DNA of 64,000 bases from Brevundimonas poindexterae (GTDB lineage: Bacteria; Pseudomonadota; Alphaproteobacteria; Caulobacterales; Caulobacteraceae). Position numbers and translations under genes: made by a program. The stretch lies in the NCBI RefSeq assembly GCF_020524625.1, contig NZ_JAIVLL010000004.1, positions 1 to 64,000 on the forward strand, in the 5' to 3' direction. The notes beneath the pieces were generated by a model, which ran no database searches, was not told where the DNA came from, and was given only the letters and a program-made list of their open reading frames with translations. Shown here in pieces: positions 17,509-25,368 of this stretch (its first letter is position 1; every line of letters starts with the position of its first letter).

Positions 17509-18493
17509 GGGTCGCCTCAGCCAGAGCCCATGCGACCGACTCCGCCGGCTGACGGCCGGGGTTCCAGCCAAGCGCTTCGCGGGCTGCGTTCATATCGAAC
17601 GTCTGGGACCAGCCCAGCACCATGGCGACATAAGGAGTCAGGATTGGTTCGGGGCGGCCGGGCAGCCGCTGCGCCACGCCCTGGGCAAGGCCCGCGGACG
17701 CCAACGCCAGATGGGCGGGGATGTCGAAGATGCGGACCCGACGGCCCAGATGCGCGAAGACCAGCGCGGCCAGCTCGGCGACAGGCAGGGCGATCCCGCC
17801 CGAGATGTTGAACGCCCGTCCGCTCACCGCCTCGGCCCGCGTCTCGGCGGCGAGAAAGGCGTCGGCGGCGTCACGCGCGTCGGTGGGCTCTATCAGGGCG
17901 CGTCCGCCGCCGGGCAACGGCAGGACGCCCTTTCTCGCCGCGCGCAGCAGGCGAGGCAGAAGCACGGTGTCATGCGGGCCTATGATAGCGCGGGGGCGCA
18001 GGGCCACGGTCGCGAAACCTTCCCGCGCCGCACCCAGCGCCAGGCGCTCGGCGGCGTGCTTTGTCGCGGCATAGGCGTTGGCGAAACGATCGGGCAGGGG
18101 CGAGTGCTCGGTCAGGCCCAGCTGGTCCTGCGCCCGTGTGTAGATGGATGGCGTCGAGGCGAAGATGAAGCGGCGGCAGCCCGCCCTTTGCGCGGCTTCC
18201 AGCAGCCGCGCGGTCGCCTCGATATTGGCTGCCCGGAAATCCCTCTCGCAGCCCCACGGGGCCGACAGGGCCGCCAGATGGAATACGGTCTGCACGCCGT
18301 CGAGCAGCGGCTCCAGCGGATCGCATGTCAGGTCCGCAGGCAAGAAGCGCAGGTTCGGGTCGGCCATGGCGCCGCCGACCGTCGTGTTCCGCCCGGTCGC
18401 CCGAACGTCCCGCCCCCTGGACCGGAGCTGCGCCGTGAGGATCCGGCCGAAGCCGCCGGTCGCACCCGTCACCAGCGCCGGGCCGGTCACCAT
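17501..18493 (-). CDS. Extended SDR (epimerase / 3-beta-HSD-like) reductase
   Basis: NAD(P)-dependent extended short-chain dehydrogenase of 330 residues. The N-terminal Rossmann motif is TGATGGFG, the acidic-loop region DLTCDPLEPLLDG follows, and the catalytic Tyr-x-x-x-Lys is YAATK at about residue 144. It resembles 3-beta-hydroxysteroid-dehydrogenase-like and OleD-like reductases that act on beta-keto acyl products. That is a sensible second step after the ketoacyl synthase, whose gene overlaps its start by 7 bp. If so, it would reduce the beta-ketone made by condensation. Coenzyme preference is not clear from the sequence. Confidence 0.85.
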   Translation of the reverse strand: MVTGPALVTGATGGFGRILTAQLRSRGRDVRATGRNTTVGGAMADPNLRFLPADLTCDPLEPLLDGVQTVFHLAALSAPWGCERDFRAANIEATARLLEAAQRAGCRRFIFASTPSIYTRAQDQLGLTEHSPLPDRFANAYAATKHAAERLALGAAREGFATVALRPRAIIGPHDTVLLPRLLRAARKGVLPLPGGGRALIEPTDARDAADAFLAAETRAEAVSGRAFNISGGIALPVAELAALVFAHLGRRVRIFDIPAHLALASAGLAQGVAQRLPGRPEPILTPYVAMVLGWSQTFDMNAAREALGWNPGRQPAESVAWALAEATHA

Positions 18494-19500
18494 CGGATCA
18501 CCGCGCCGCCCAGCGAGACCCCGGCCGAGGTGCCGATAATCAGGCCGTGCCGGCCCGGGTGCAGTAGCCCGCGCTGGCGCGCCACATGCCAGGCGAAGGG
18601 CAGGCTGGTGGCGATCTGATTGCCGATGTCGGCGAAGATGTCGACGACCTTTTCGTCACCGGACGGAATGGCGCGCTTCAGATGCTCGAGGCCGGCAGCG
18701 CTGGCCTGATGCGGAATGACGACGTCGAGGTCCGCAGGCGAGATACCGGCGGTGGACAGCAAGCCAGCGAGAAATCCGCCGAAGCGCCGACTTGTCGCCC
18801 TGAACACGCCGCGCCCCTCCATGTGGAATTTCGAATGGGCCATGAAGGCGTCGAAATCCTCATCAGGCCGAAGCCGCGTCCCGCCGGCCTCGAGCCGGCA
18901 GACGTCGGCGGCCTCCCCATAGGTGTTGAACCGGTACGCCAACCGCACATGTGGGCCGTTGGCCTCCAGCGCGAACGCCGCCGCGCCGTCGCCGAACAGC
19001 ACCGAGGCCTCAGGGTCCGAAAAGTCGAGCGCCGCAGAGGCGATGTCGGCCGACACAATCAGCGCCCGTCGCCAGCGGCCGATGGAGAAGCCTGTCAGCA
19101 CATGGTCCAGGGCCAGCAGGAACGACAGGCAGGTGGCATTGATGTCAAAGGCCGGAATGCCGCTGTCTCCCAGCCCCAGCCGACGCTGGATCAGCACCGA
19201 GGTTCCCGGAATGGGCTGTTCCATCACCCCGCAGGCCCCGAGGATGACATCCAGGGACGCCCGGTCCCATCCGGCTTCAGCCAGCGCGGCCTCCGCGGCC
19301 CATGCGCCCATTTGCGAACTGGTTTCGGCGGGCGAGGCCCATCGGCGCTCCCTCAGATGGAAGCTCGCGGCTGTGGAGCCTTCCGGCCGGTTCGTCAGGG
19401 CGTCGAGTTCGCGGGCGGTGACCACCCGCTGCGGCAGGTAAACGCCGCTGCCCGCGATTGCGAAGCTGTCTGATCGGTCACGTTCACCCGTCACGCGCAA
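18487..19500 (-). CDS. Ketoacyl synthase III-type (thiolase-fold) condensing enzyme
   Basis: Thiolase-superfamily enzyme of about 337 residues, expected to catalyse a Claisen condensation between an acyl thioester and a malonyl thioester or a second acyl-CoA. The triad is complete: Cys124 (INATCLSFLLALD), His264 (IPHQASAAGLEHL) and Asn294 (GNQIATSLP), ending with GTSAGVSLGGAVIRW. The GNQ after the catalytic segment differs from the GNTS/GNTSA of housekeeping FabH, so an accessory rather than primary fatty-acid role is likely. The first codon may be TTG 19500 or GTG 19494. It is the first gene of the six-gene operon and probably sets the carbon skeleton. Confidence 0.88.
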   Translation of the reverse strand: MRVTGERDRSDSFAIAGSGVYLPQRVVTARELDALTNRPEGSTAASFHLRERRWASPAETSSQMGAWAAEAALAEAGWDRASLDVILGACGVMEQPIPGTSVLIQRRLGLGDSGIPAFDINATCLSFLLALDHVLTGFSIGRWRRALIVSADIASAALDFSDPEASVLFGDGAAAFALEANGPHVRLAYRFNTYGEAADVCRLEAGGTRLRPDEDFDAFMAHSKFHMEGRGVFRATSRRFGGFLAGLLSTAGISPADLDVVIPHQASAAGLEHLKRAIPSGDEKVVDIFADIGNQIATSLPFAWHVARQRGLLHPGRHGLIIGTSAGVSLGGAVIRW

Positions 19501-19558
19501 GACTTAGCGGCGTGAACGCCCTCCGTATAGCCGGGTTCTGGGGGGGGCCTTGGCGGGG

Positions 19559-19586
19559 CTGTCAGTCCAACGCCAACAAGTCTCCG
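19559..19586 (+). repeat. Imperfect direct repeat, left copy (pair with 19865-19892)
   Basis: CTGTCAGTCCAACG followed by CAAC and GTCTC recurs at 19865-19892 with four or five differences. The pair is spaced about 306 bp and encloses the transposase relic. Confidence 0.6.
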
Positions 19587-19618
19587 CTTCGGGCCCGGCG
19601 TGGCTCGCGTGAGCGGAG

Positions 19619-19815
19619 GTGAAGGGCGTGCGGCCACGTTCGTTCAAGCGGCATTGGTTTCTGGCGGACGTCGTTCGCCGGGCGACCTGGCTGTATTTCC
19701 AGCCACCCTCAGCTTCCGTGATGTCGAGGAGCTGCTGGCCCAGCGGGGTATCGATGCCAGCTGCAAGACCATACGTTGCTGGACGATCAAGTTCGGCCCG
19801 CCGCAGCCAAGCCCC
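19619..19815 (+). pseudogene. Degenerate IS6-family transposase fragment
   Basis: The N-terminal part of an IS6/IS26-like DDE transposase in two frames. The frame beginning at GTG 19619 reads VRPRSFKRHWFLADVVRRATWLYF, and the neighbouring frame continues TLSFRDVEELLAQRGIDAS and then CWTIKFGP. Together these match the family's helix-turn-helix start (FKRHRFP..., LSFRDVEELLAERGI, KFGP). A frameshift lies near 19690-19700, and homology ends at about 19805, before any of the catalytic DDE region. It is therefore a non-functional relic at the right edge of the biosynthetic cluster, a sign of past transposition here. Confidence 0.75.
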
Positions 19816-19864
19816 GTTCTCAGATTCTGTCGGATCGGGAATTCAGGGGTAGGCGATGGCGGTG

Positions 19865-19892
19865 CTGTCAGTCCAACGACAACTCGTCTCTG
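19865..19892 (+). repeat. Imperfect direct repeat, right copy (pair with 19559-19586)
   Basis: Second copy of the CTGTCAGTCCAACG-type repeat, in the same orientation, just downstream of the transposase relic. Confidence 0.6.
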
Positions 19893-19946
19893 GAAGACGC
19901 AGATAGGCGGGGGGCGCGGGAGCTCGGCCGGTGGCGGCCACGACTG

Positions 19947-20001
19947 CCTGAGGCCGGGAGGGAAGGGCGAGTTTTGGCCACCGGTGGTCAACCTGTCAGC
20001 G
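19947..20001 (+). repeat. Right copy of the imperfect direct repeat flanking the biosynthetic cluster
   Basis: Partner of 12035-12093, in the same orientation. GGCCACCGGTGGT is exact, and the flanks CCTGA/GGCCGG and CAGCG are shared. The two copies are about 7.9 kb apart and enclose the adenylating enzyme gene and the six-gene operon. Confidence 0.65.
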
Positions 20002-20119
20002 CTGAAATCCTTGCGTGCGCTGTGCAGCTGGAAACCAAAGATGTGCAGGACCGCCTGCGGAACGTTCATTGTCCAGAAGGCGGGGAGGGACCGCTTCCGA
20101 TACCCTGCGGCATCCGGTA

Positions 20120-21286
20120 GTGGAAGGAGTGCCATCCGCTGATCAGACCCATAGCGTCGACGACTTCAGAGCTCTGGCGCGCCGACGACTGCCGCGTCCG
20201 ATCTTTGACTATCTGGACGGAGGCGCCGACGCGGAGTGGTCTCTGGCCCGCAACGTCGATGCGTTCGGAGATTACGAGATCGTCCCCGACGTCCTGACGG
20301 ATGTTTCATCGATCCGGACGGCGACCACGATCTTTGGACAGCCCGCCGCGTGGCCGCTGATGCTTTCGGCGACGGGCCTCACCCGGATGTTCCATGGCTC
20401 TGCGGAGCCGGCGGTGGCCCGGGCAGCAACAACTGAGGGCATTCCGTACTGTCTGTCGACCATGGGCACGACGCGCCTGGAAGATCTGGCGGCGGCGGTT
20501 CGCGTCCCGATGCTGTTCCAGGTCTATGTGTTCAAGGACCGTGGGCTGACGCGGGAGTTCGTGTCCCGATGTCGCGAAGCCGGATATGCCGGACTGTGTC
20601 TGACAGTGGACACGCCGGTCGCGGGCAACCGGCTGCGTGACCGCCGGAGCGGTCTGTCTCTGCCGCCGAGGCTGACCGCGCGCTCCCTTGTGGATTTTGC
20701 CCTTCATCCCGGCTGGTCGATCCCGGCGCTGACGGGGGCCCGGTTCGATCTGGCCAATGTCAGTCACAGGACCGATGCGCTGGCGACGAATCCGATGAGC
20801 CTGTTTGATTTCATCGGCCGTCAGTTCGATCCCGGCCTGACCTGGCTCGACGTCGAATGGCTCGCTGCCGAGTGGAACGGCCCCCTCGCGATCAAGGGGC
20901 TGATGACGCCAGAGGACGCTACGCGCGCGATCCGTTCCGGGGCGAACGGTGTGATCCTCTCGAACCATGGGGGACGACAACTGGATGGCGCGCCCGCCCC
21001 GATCGATCAGGTCGCCGCCGTGAGAGACGCGCTGGGCGACGGCCCCGATGTCATATGCGACGGGGGCGTTCGGCGGGGCTCAGACGTATTTAAGGCTCTT
21101 GCTCTGGGCGCGACGGCGTGTTCGATCGGCCGGCCGTATCTGTATGGTCTGGCCGCAGCGGGCGAGGCCGGCGTCGCCCGAACGCTCAAGATCCTGCGCG
21201 CGGAGTTTGAACGCACACTGGCTCTGGCGGGGGTGCCAGAGATACAGACCCTGTCGAGACGTCACATCCGGCACAGGCCGCGGTAG
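20120..21286 (+). CDS. FMN-dependent L-2-hydroxyacid (L-lactate-type) dehydrogenase
   Basis: Flavoprotein of about 388 residues in the LldD / glycolate oxidase / mandelate dehydrogenase family, oxidising an L-2-hydroxy acid to a 2-keto acid. Visible features are the N-terminal FDYLDGGAD, FQVYVFKDRG, LTVDTPVAGNR, the FMN-binding Lys in LAIKGLMTPEDA, and the active-site signature SNHGGRQLDG with the catalytic His and Arg, followed by DGGVRRGSDVFKAL. The start is uncertain: GTG 20120 and GTG 20129 are both possible, and AAGGAG overlaps them. The FadR-type gene beside it and a D-lactate-type dehydrogenase nearby fit a hydroxy-acid catabolic system. The exact substrate is not determined. Confidence 0.88.
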   Translation: MEGVPSADQTHSVDDFRALARRRLPRPIFDYLDGGADAEWSLARNVDAFGDYEIVPDVLTDVSSIRTATTIFGQPAAWPLMLSATGLTRMFHGSAEPAVARAATTEGIPYCLSTMGTTRLEDLAAAVRVPMLFQVYVFKDRGLTREFVSRCREAGYAGLCLTVDTPVAGNRLRDRRSGLSLPPRLTARSLVDFALHPGWSIPALTGARFDLANVSHRTDALATNPMSLFDFIGRQFDPGLTWLDVEWLAAEWNGPLAIKGLMTPEDATRAIRSGANGVILSNHGGRQLDGAPAPIDQVAAVRDALGDGPDVICDGGVRRGSDVFKALALGATACSIGRPYLYGLAAAGEAGVARTLKILRAEFERTLALAGVPEIQTLSRRHIRHRPR

Positions 21287-21311
21287 CAGCGCGACACCTG
21301 CCGGGTGCAGG

Positions 21312-22037
21312 TCAGGAAAGCCCCCGACCCACCATGCCGGACGAGGCAAGCATGTCGCCGATGGCGCGGTCGAAATGTTCGTCCATCGCCTTGCGGGCCG
21401 CCTCTGCATCGCGGCGCAGCACGGTCTCCGCCATCTCGAGGTGTTTGGCGATGATGGCGGCATGTTCGGCGTCGGTGCGGCGCGTTCGCCAGGCGGCCGG
21501 AACCGCAGACTCCAGAAGGGGCTCGAAGGCGCCGATGATCTTGGCCATCAAGGCATTGCGACTGGCATCCGCAATGGCCTTGTGCATGGCGATGTCGGCC
21601 TCGATCAGGGCGGGCGATCCGCGCGCGGCGTCGGCCATGGCCCGGGCCAGATCCCGGATGCGCAGGGCCTCGTCGTCCGAACGGCGCACGGCGGCCAGCG
21701 CGATCGTCTCGGTCTCGAGACAGCGACGGGTCTCCCAGACCTGCTGCACGGTGATCTGTTCGGTGCGCACCGCATGGTCCAGCGAGATTGACAGCGTCTG
21801 GCTGGACAGGGCGCTGACCCGGGGGCGACGGCCGTTGGCGGTGTCGATGATGTTGAGCGCGGCCAAGGCTCCGAAGGCCTCGCGCACGACCGGGCGGCTG
21901 ACGCCCAGACGTTCGCCGAAGGCCGCTTCGCTGGGCAACTGATCCCCGACCTTCAACTGTCCCTTGCCGATGTAGTCTGCGACCTGACGCATCACATACT
22001 GGACGCGCGTTTCGTCGGGACGGCTGTCAGCGAGCAT
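21312..22037 (-). CDS. GntR/FadR-family transcriptional regulator
   Basis: Regulator of about 241 residues. An N-terminal GntR winged helix (YIGKGQLKVGDQLPSEAAFGERLGVSRPVVREAFGAL, residues about 20-60) is followed by a helical FCD ligand-binding domain with DIAMHKAIADASRN and a late EHAAIIAKH-type His motif that usually binds metal and a carboxylate. The start at ATG 22037 is set by the domain; the frame runs open further upstream. FadR-type proteins next to lactate dehydrogenases, such as LldR, repress the pathway until the hydroxy acid appears. It is convergent with the hydroxyacid dehydrogenase gene and probably controls part of this block. Confidence 0.88.
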   Translation of the reverse strand: MLADSRPDETRVQYVMRQVADYIGKGQLKVGDQLPSEAAFGERLGVSRPVVREAFGALAALNIIDTANGRRPRVSALSSQTLSISLDHAVRTEQITVQQVWETRRCLETETIALAAVRRSDDEALRIRDLARAMADAARGSPALIEADIAMHKAIADASRNALMAKIIGAFEPLLESAVPAAWRTRRTDAEHAAIIAKHLEMAETVLRRDAEAARKAMDEHFDRAIGDMLASSGMVGRGLS

Positions 22038-22095
22038 GGCGGGGGCACCCGGATCGAATGGGAAGGTCAGGCTATCACAGTCACGAAAGGCGCCG

Positions 22096-22944
22096 CTAGG
22101 CGGCGTTGAGGGCCACCTGCCCGCCGGCCCGCCGGTAGTCGCTGGGGCACAGGCCAAAGCGGCGCGTGAAAGCTCGGGCGAAGCTGGCATTGTTGAGATA
22201 GCCGGCGTCATAGCCGACCACCGAGACCGGCCGGTCGCTGGAGGTCAGATCGCGTGCCGCGCGCGACAGCCGCTGATCGGCCAGACAGTCGGCAACGCTC
22301 TGGCCGAAGACTTCCCGAAAGCCCTGGGTCAGCTTGGTCCGGTTCAGCCCCGTGGTCCGGGCAATCCGGTCGAGGGTCAGTTTCTCGTCGAACCGGTCGG
22401 CGATCAGACGCCGCGCCGCCATCAGCCGTTCCATCTCGGTCCGGCTCAGACTGGTCGAAGGCGTGTGGGGGACCAGTTCTCCGCGCTCCGCAGCCTCAAG
22501 GATCTCGCACAGCAGTTCCTGACATTTGGCCCGCCGGTACATGTCGCGGGCCGCGCCCTGAATGGCGGGGGCTGCGGCGGCTGTCGCCAGGGCCGCGAGG
22601 CGGTCCCCCATATAGAAGTCGCCGTCGCCGGCCCCGGCCAGAATGCCCCCGAAGGGGCCCTCGCCGATAAAGGTGACCGTGAGAGACGTCGCGCTACGGT
22701 CCGATGGATTGTCCATATCGGCCGCGGTCCCCAGGGACAGGATCGCCTGCGCCCCGCGTCGTCCTGATCCCTCCCAGTCGAGCGTGCAGCGCATGACGCG
22801 CACATCGACGGCCTCGATCAGGGGAGGTTGGCCAGCCCGGCCGATCATGACCCTCAGGCCGGGCTCAAGCGTGAGATGCAGGGGAGCGTCGATCACAGGC
22901 TGTCCTGTCGTTTCCGCGCGGCGTCGGCCCTGGGCTCTGTCCAT
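22096..22944 (-). CDS. AraC-family transcriptional regulator
   Basis: Regulator of 282 residues with a C-terminal pair of helix-turn-helix motifs: MAARRLIADRFDEKLTLDRIA and LNRTKLTQGFREVFG, then VGYDAGYLNNASFARAFTRRFG and CPSDYRR. The N-terminal 160 residues do not match the arabinose-binding cupin in an obvious way and may sense an unknown effector. It is divergent from the carboxylesterase gene; the intergenic gap holds ACAGG half-sites that are good candidate binding sites. Related PchR-like members often activate TonB receptor genes, and a receptor gene lies downstream with a similar upstream motif. Confidence 0.87.
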   Translation of the reverse strand: MDRAQGRRRAETTGQPVIDAPLHLTLEPGLRVMIGRAGQPPLIEAVDVRVMRCTLDWEGSGRRGAQAILSLGTAADMDNPSDRSATSLTVTFIGEGPFGGILAGAGDGDFYMGDRLAALATAAAAPAIQGAARDMYRRAKCQELLCEILEAAERGELVPHTPSTSLSRTEMERLMAARRLIADRFDEKLTLDRIARTTGLNRTKLTQGFREVFGQSVADCLADQRLSRAARDLTSSDRPVSVVGYDAGYLNNASFARAFTRRFGLCPSDYRRAGGQVALNAA

Positions 22945-22952
22945 CCGCTGTT

Positions 22953-23000
22953 GGGTTACCGTACCCTATCAGACAGGTTTTGCAATGCCTGTATTACAGG
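22953..23000. promoter_or_regulatory. Candidate operators in the AraC-esterase divergent promoter
   Basis: GGGTTACCGTACCC at 22953-22966 is a near-palindrome. Further on, ACAGG at 22973-22977 and the dyad CCTGTATTACAGG at 22988-23000 give three ACAGG half-sites. The dyad with its following TTGGG resembles a site upstream of the TonB receptor gene at 26282. Binding by the adjacent AraC-type protein is inferred, not shown. Confidence 0.45.
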
Positions 23001-23102
23001 TTGGGGGTGGCGGGCCGCGCAGCTTTCCTGCGGCTCGGCATAATCGCGGCTGCCCGCTGGATGGGAATGGAGGTTAGGGTCCGGCAAACGGAGGACTGAC
23101 CC

Positions 23103-24581
23103 ATGGCTGAACCGATGATCCGGCTGGCGGAAGGCGAGGTGAAGGGTGCCCGGGAATCCGGCGCGCTGCGGTTCCGGGGCGTGCCCTATGCCGCCGGGCC
23201 CATGGGCGACCGACGCTTTCGGCTGCCGGAGGCCCACCCCGGCTGGACGGGCGTGCGCGACGGAACAGTCGCCGGACCCAACGCCCCGCATGTCGTCAAA
23301 CCCTTCCCTGGACTGGACGTCACCCCGCTGATCGGCACCGGCTGGATCGAGGGCGACGACTACCTGAATGCCGACATCTGGCTGCCGGACGATGGCCGGA
23401 CGGGCAGGCCCATCATGGTCTTCATTCATGGCGGGGCGTTCGTGCTGGGCTCCAGCACGGCCGCTGTGCAGGACGGCACGGCCTTTGCCCGCGACGGCAT
23501 CGTCATGGTGTCGATCACCTATCGCCTCGGGATTGAGGGGTTCCTTCCGGTCGACGGGGCTCCCGCCAACCTGGGCCTGCACGATCAGATCGCCGCGCTG
23601 AAATGGGTGCGGGCCAATGCAGCGGCCCTCGGCGGCGATGCCAACAACATCACCGTCTTTGGCGAATCAGCCGGCGCCATGTCGGTGGCCTGTCTGGTCG
23701 CGTCGCCTCTGGCGCAGGGCCTGTTCCGTCGCGCCATCATCCAGAGCGGTCACGGGTCGATGGTGCGCCCCCTGCCGGTCGCGCGACGCCTCACGCGCAA
23801 GGTCGCGAAGATGCTGAAGGTCCGGCCGGACGCCGACGGCTTTCGTCGCATCCGGATCAAGGACATGCTGCGGGTTCTCGAGGCGGTCATCCAGCCGACG
23901 GTGCGGCTGGACCTGCGCGACGAAAGGGGCCGTGAGCCCACCTATGGGCTCAGCAAATTCCTGCCGGTGTTCGGAGATGAGGTCCTGCCCGAGCGGCCGC
24001 TCGACGCGCTGGGCAAGGGCGTCGGGCGCGACATCGATATGCTCATTGGCAGCAACCACGAGGAAATGAACCTCTACTTTGTGCCGACCGGCGTGCGCGC
24101 CAAGCTGCCGGGATGGCTGGCGCCCCTGATCCTCGGACGGGTCGAACGGAACGCCGGCAGGATCCTGAAGGCCTACAGGCAGAAGGGTGAAAAGCCCGGC
24201 TGGACATTTACCCGTGCGCTCAGCGATCTGGTGTTCCGATATCCCGCCCGGCAGTTCGCTGCCGCCCATGCGGGGCGCACCCACGTCTATGAAATGGAAT
24301 GGCAATCCCCGGCCTCGGGCGGTGAGCTGGGCGCCTGCCACGGCATCGAGCTGCCGTTCGTGTTTGACACGCTGGCGTCGACGACCGGCCCCGAGGGCCT
24401 GACCGGCGAAGCACCGCCGCAGACCCTGGCCGACCGGGTGCACGGTCTCTGGGTCCAGTATGCGAAAACCGGAGACCTGCCTTGGGGGGAGTATTCCGCC
24501 GCCGATCCGCAAGTCTATGCACTGGACGCCGGCGAGGCCCGGGCCGAGCCGTCCATGGCCTGCGCTGCCATCCTGAGTTGA
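23103..24581 (+). CDS. Type-B carboxylesterase
   Basis: Alpha/beta hydrolase of 492 residues in the carboxylesterase type B family, cleaving carboxylic esters. It shows FRGVPYA near the start, the oxyanion-hole motif FIHGGAFVLGS at about residue 107, nucleophile Ser189 in GESAG, and a late ACHGIELPFVF segment holding the catalytic His. No signal peptide is visible, so it probably acts in the cytoplasm after uptake. An AGGA-type site precedes ATG 23103. It leads a run with the SDR and ROK kinase genes (8-bp gap, then overlap), so it is probably the first gene of an operon under the divergent AraC-type gene. Confidence 0.92.
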   Translation: MAEPMIRLAEGEVKGARESGALRFRGVPYAAGPMGDRRFRLPEAHPGWTGVRDGTVAGPNAPHVVKPFPGLDVTPLIGTGWIEGDDYLNADIWLPDDGRTGRPIMVFIHGGAFVLGSSTAAVQDGTAFARDGIVMVSITYRLGIEGFLPVDGAPANLGLHDQIAALKWVRANAAALGGDANNITVFGESAGAMSVACLVASPLAQGLFRRAIIQSGHGSMVRPLPVARRLTRKVAKMLKVRPDADGFRRIRIKDMLRVLEAVIQPTVRLDLRDERGREPTYGLSKFLPVFGDEVLPERPLDALGKGVGRDIDMLIGSNHEEMNLYFVPTGVRAKLPGWLAPLILGRVERNAGRILKAYRQKGEKPGWTFTRALSDLVFRYPARQFAAAHAGRTHVYEMEWQSPASGGELGACHGIELPFVFDTLASTTGPEGLTGEAPPQTLADRVHGLWVQYAKTGDLPWGEYSAADPQVYALDAGEARAEPSMACAAILS

Positions 24582-24588
24582 GTTCGAG

Positions 24589-25368
24589 ATGTATCTGGAC
24601 AAGCTGAAGCTGACCGACCGAGTTGCGGTGGTCACGGGCGGAGCCGGGGCCGGGGGCATCGGTCTGGCCGCCGTCGAGGCGCTGACTGAAGCAGGGGCCC
24701 ATGTCGTCATCGCTGATCTGGACGAGGCCGTGATCGAGGGCGCCCGGTCGACGCTGAGAGGCAAGGGGTATGAAACCGATGGCGTGGTGATGGACGTCAC
24801 CGACCGGGACCGGGTCGAGGCCGTCGCGGCCGAGGTTCAGGGTCGACACGGACGCATCGACATTCTGGTCAACAATGCCGGGATTGCCCTCAGCGAAATT
24901 GCCGCCGAGGACATGGAGGAAGCGCGCTGGAGCGCGGTGCTGGACGTCAATCTCAATGGCACCTTCTGGTGTGCCCAGGCGTTCGGCCGGCATATGCTGG
25001 ACAGGGGGCAGGGCGCCATCGTCAACGTCGGATCCATGAGTGGCTTCATCGTCAACCGGCCCCAGGGACAGGCGCACTACAATGCCTCCAAGGCGGCCGT
25101 CCACCACCTGACCCGCTCGCTGGCGGCCGAATGGGGCGGGCGCGGCGTCCGGGTCAATGCGGTCGCCCCAACCTATATCGCTACGCCGCTCAATGCCTTT
25201 GCCGACCCGGACGCGCCCATGTTTAAACGCTGGATCGACTCGACGCCGATGGGGCGTCTGGGAGAACCGCATGAAGTCGCGTCGGTCATCGCCTTCCTCG
25301 CCTCCGATGCCGCCAGTCTGATGACCGGAGCGGTCGTGCTGACCGATGGTGGCTATGTCTGCTGGTGA
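24589..25368 (+). CDS. Classical short-chain dehydrogenase/reductase
   Basis: NAD(P)-dependent SDR of 259 residues: TGGAGAGGIG for cofactor binding, Asp in IADLDEA suggesting NAD(H) preference, NNAG, catalytic Ser in NVGSMSG and Tyr-x-x-x-Lys as YNASK, with the PG-like APTYIATPL loop. The style is that of sugar/polyol or 3-oxoacyl reductases. It lies 8 bp after the esterase gene and overlaps the ROK kinase gene, so the three are made together. It could oxidise or reduce a sugar or alcohol released by the esterase. Confidence 0.9.
   Translation: MYLDKLKLTDRVAVVTGGAGAGGIGLAAVEALTEAGAHVVIADLDEAVIEGARSTLRGKGYETDGVVMDVTDRDRVEAVAAEVQGRHGRIDILVNNAGIALSEIAAEDMEEARWSAVLDVNLNGTFWCAQAFGRHMLDRGQGAIVNVGSMSGFIVNRPQGQAHYNASKAAVHHLTRSLAAEWGGRGVRVNAVAPTYIATPLNAFADPDAPMFKRWIDSTPMGRLGEPHEVASVIAFLASDAASLMTGAVVLTDGGYVCW

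Larger units (their letters stand above)
19501..20119. other. Insertion-sequence debris between the cluster and the dehydrogenase gene
   Basis: About 619 bp without an intact gene. It holds a frameshifted IS6-like transposase fragment, two copies of a CTGTCAGTCCAACG repeat about 306 bp apart, and the right copy of the 55-59 bp repeat. Several open frames cross it, but none shows family resemblance outside the transposase relic. The promoter of the ketoacyl-synthase operon must lie in its left part. Confidence 0.6.

Noticed and set aside
17501..19500. OleA/OleD-type olefin pathway
   Set aside because: KAS III and SDR resemble the first and last Ole enzymes, but there is no OleB hydrolase or OleC-like ligase by sequence style, and ATP-grasp, GNAT and Rieske genes do not fit.
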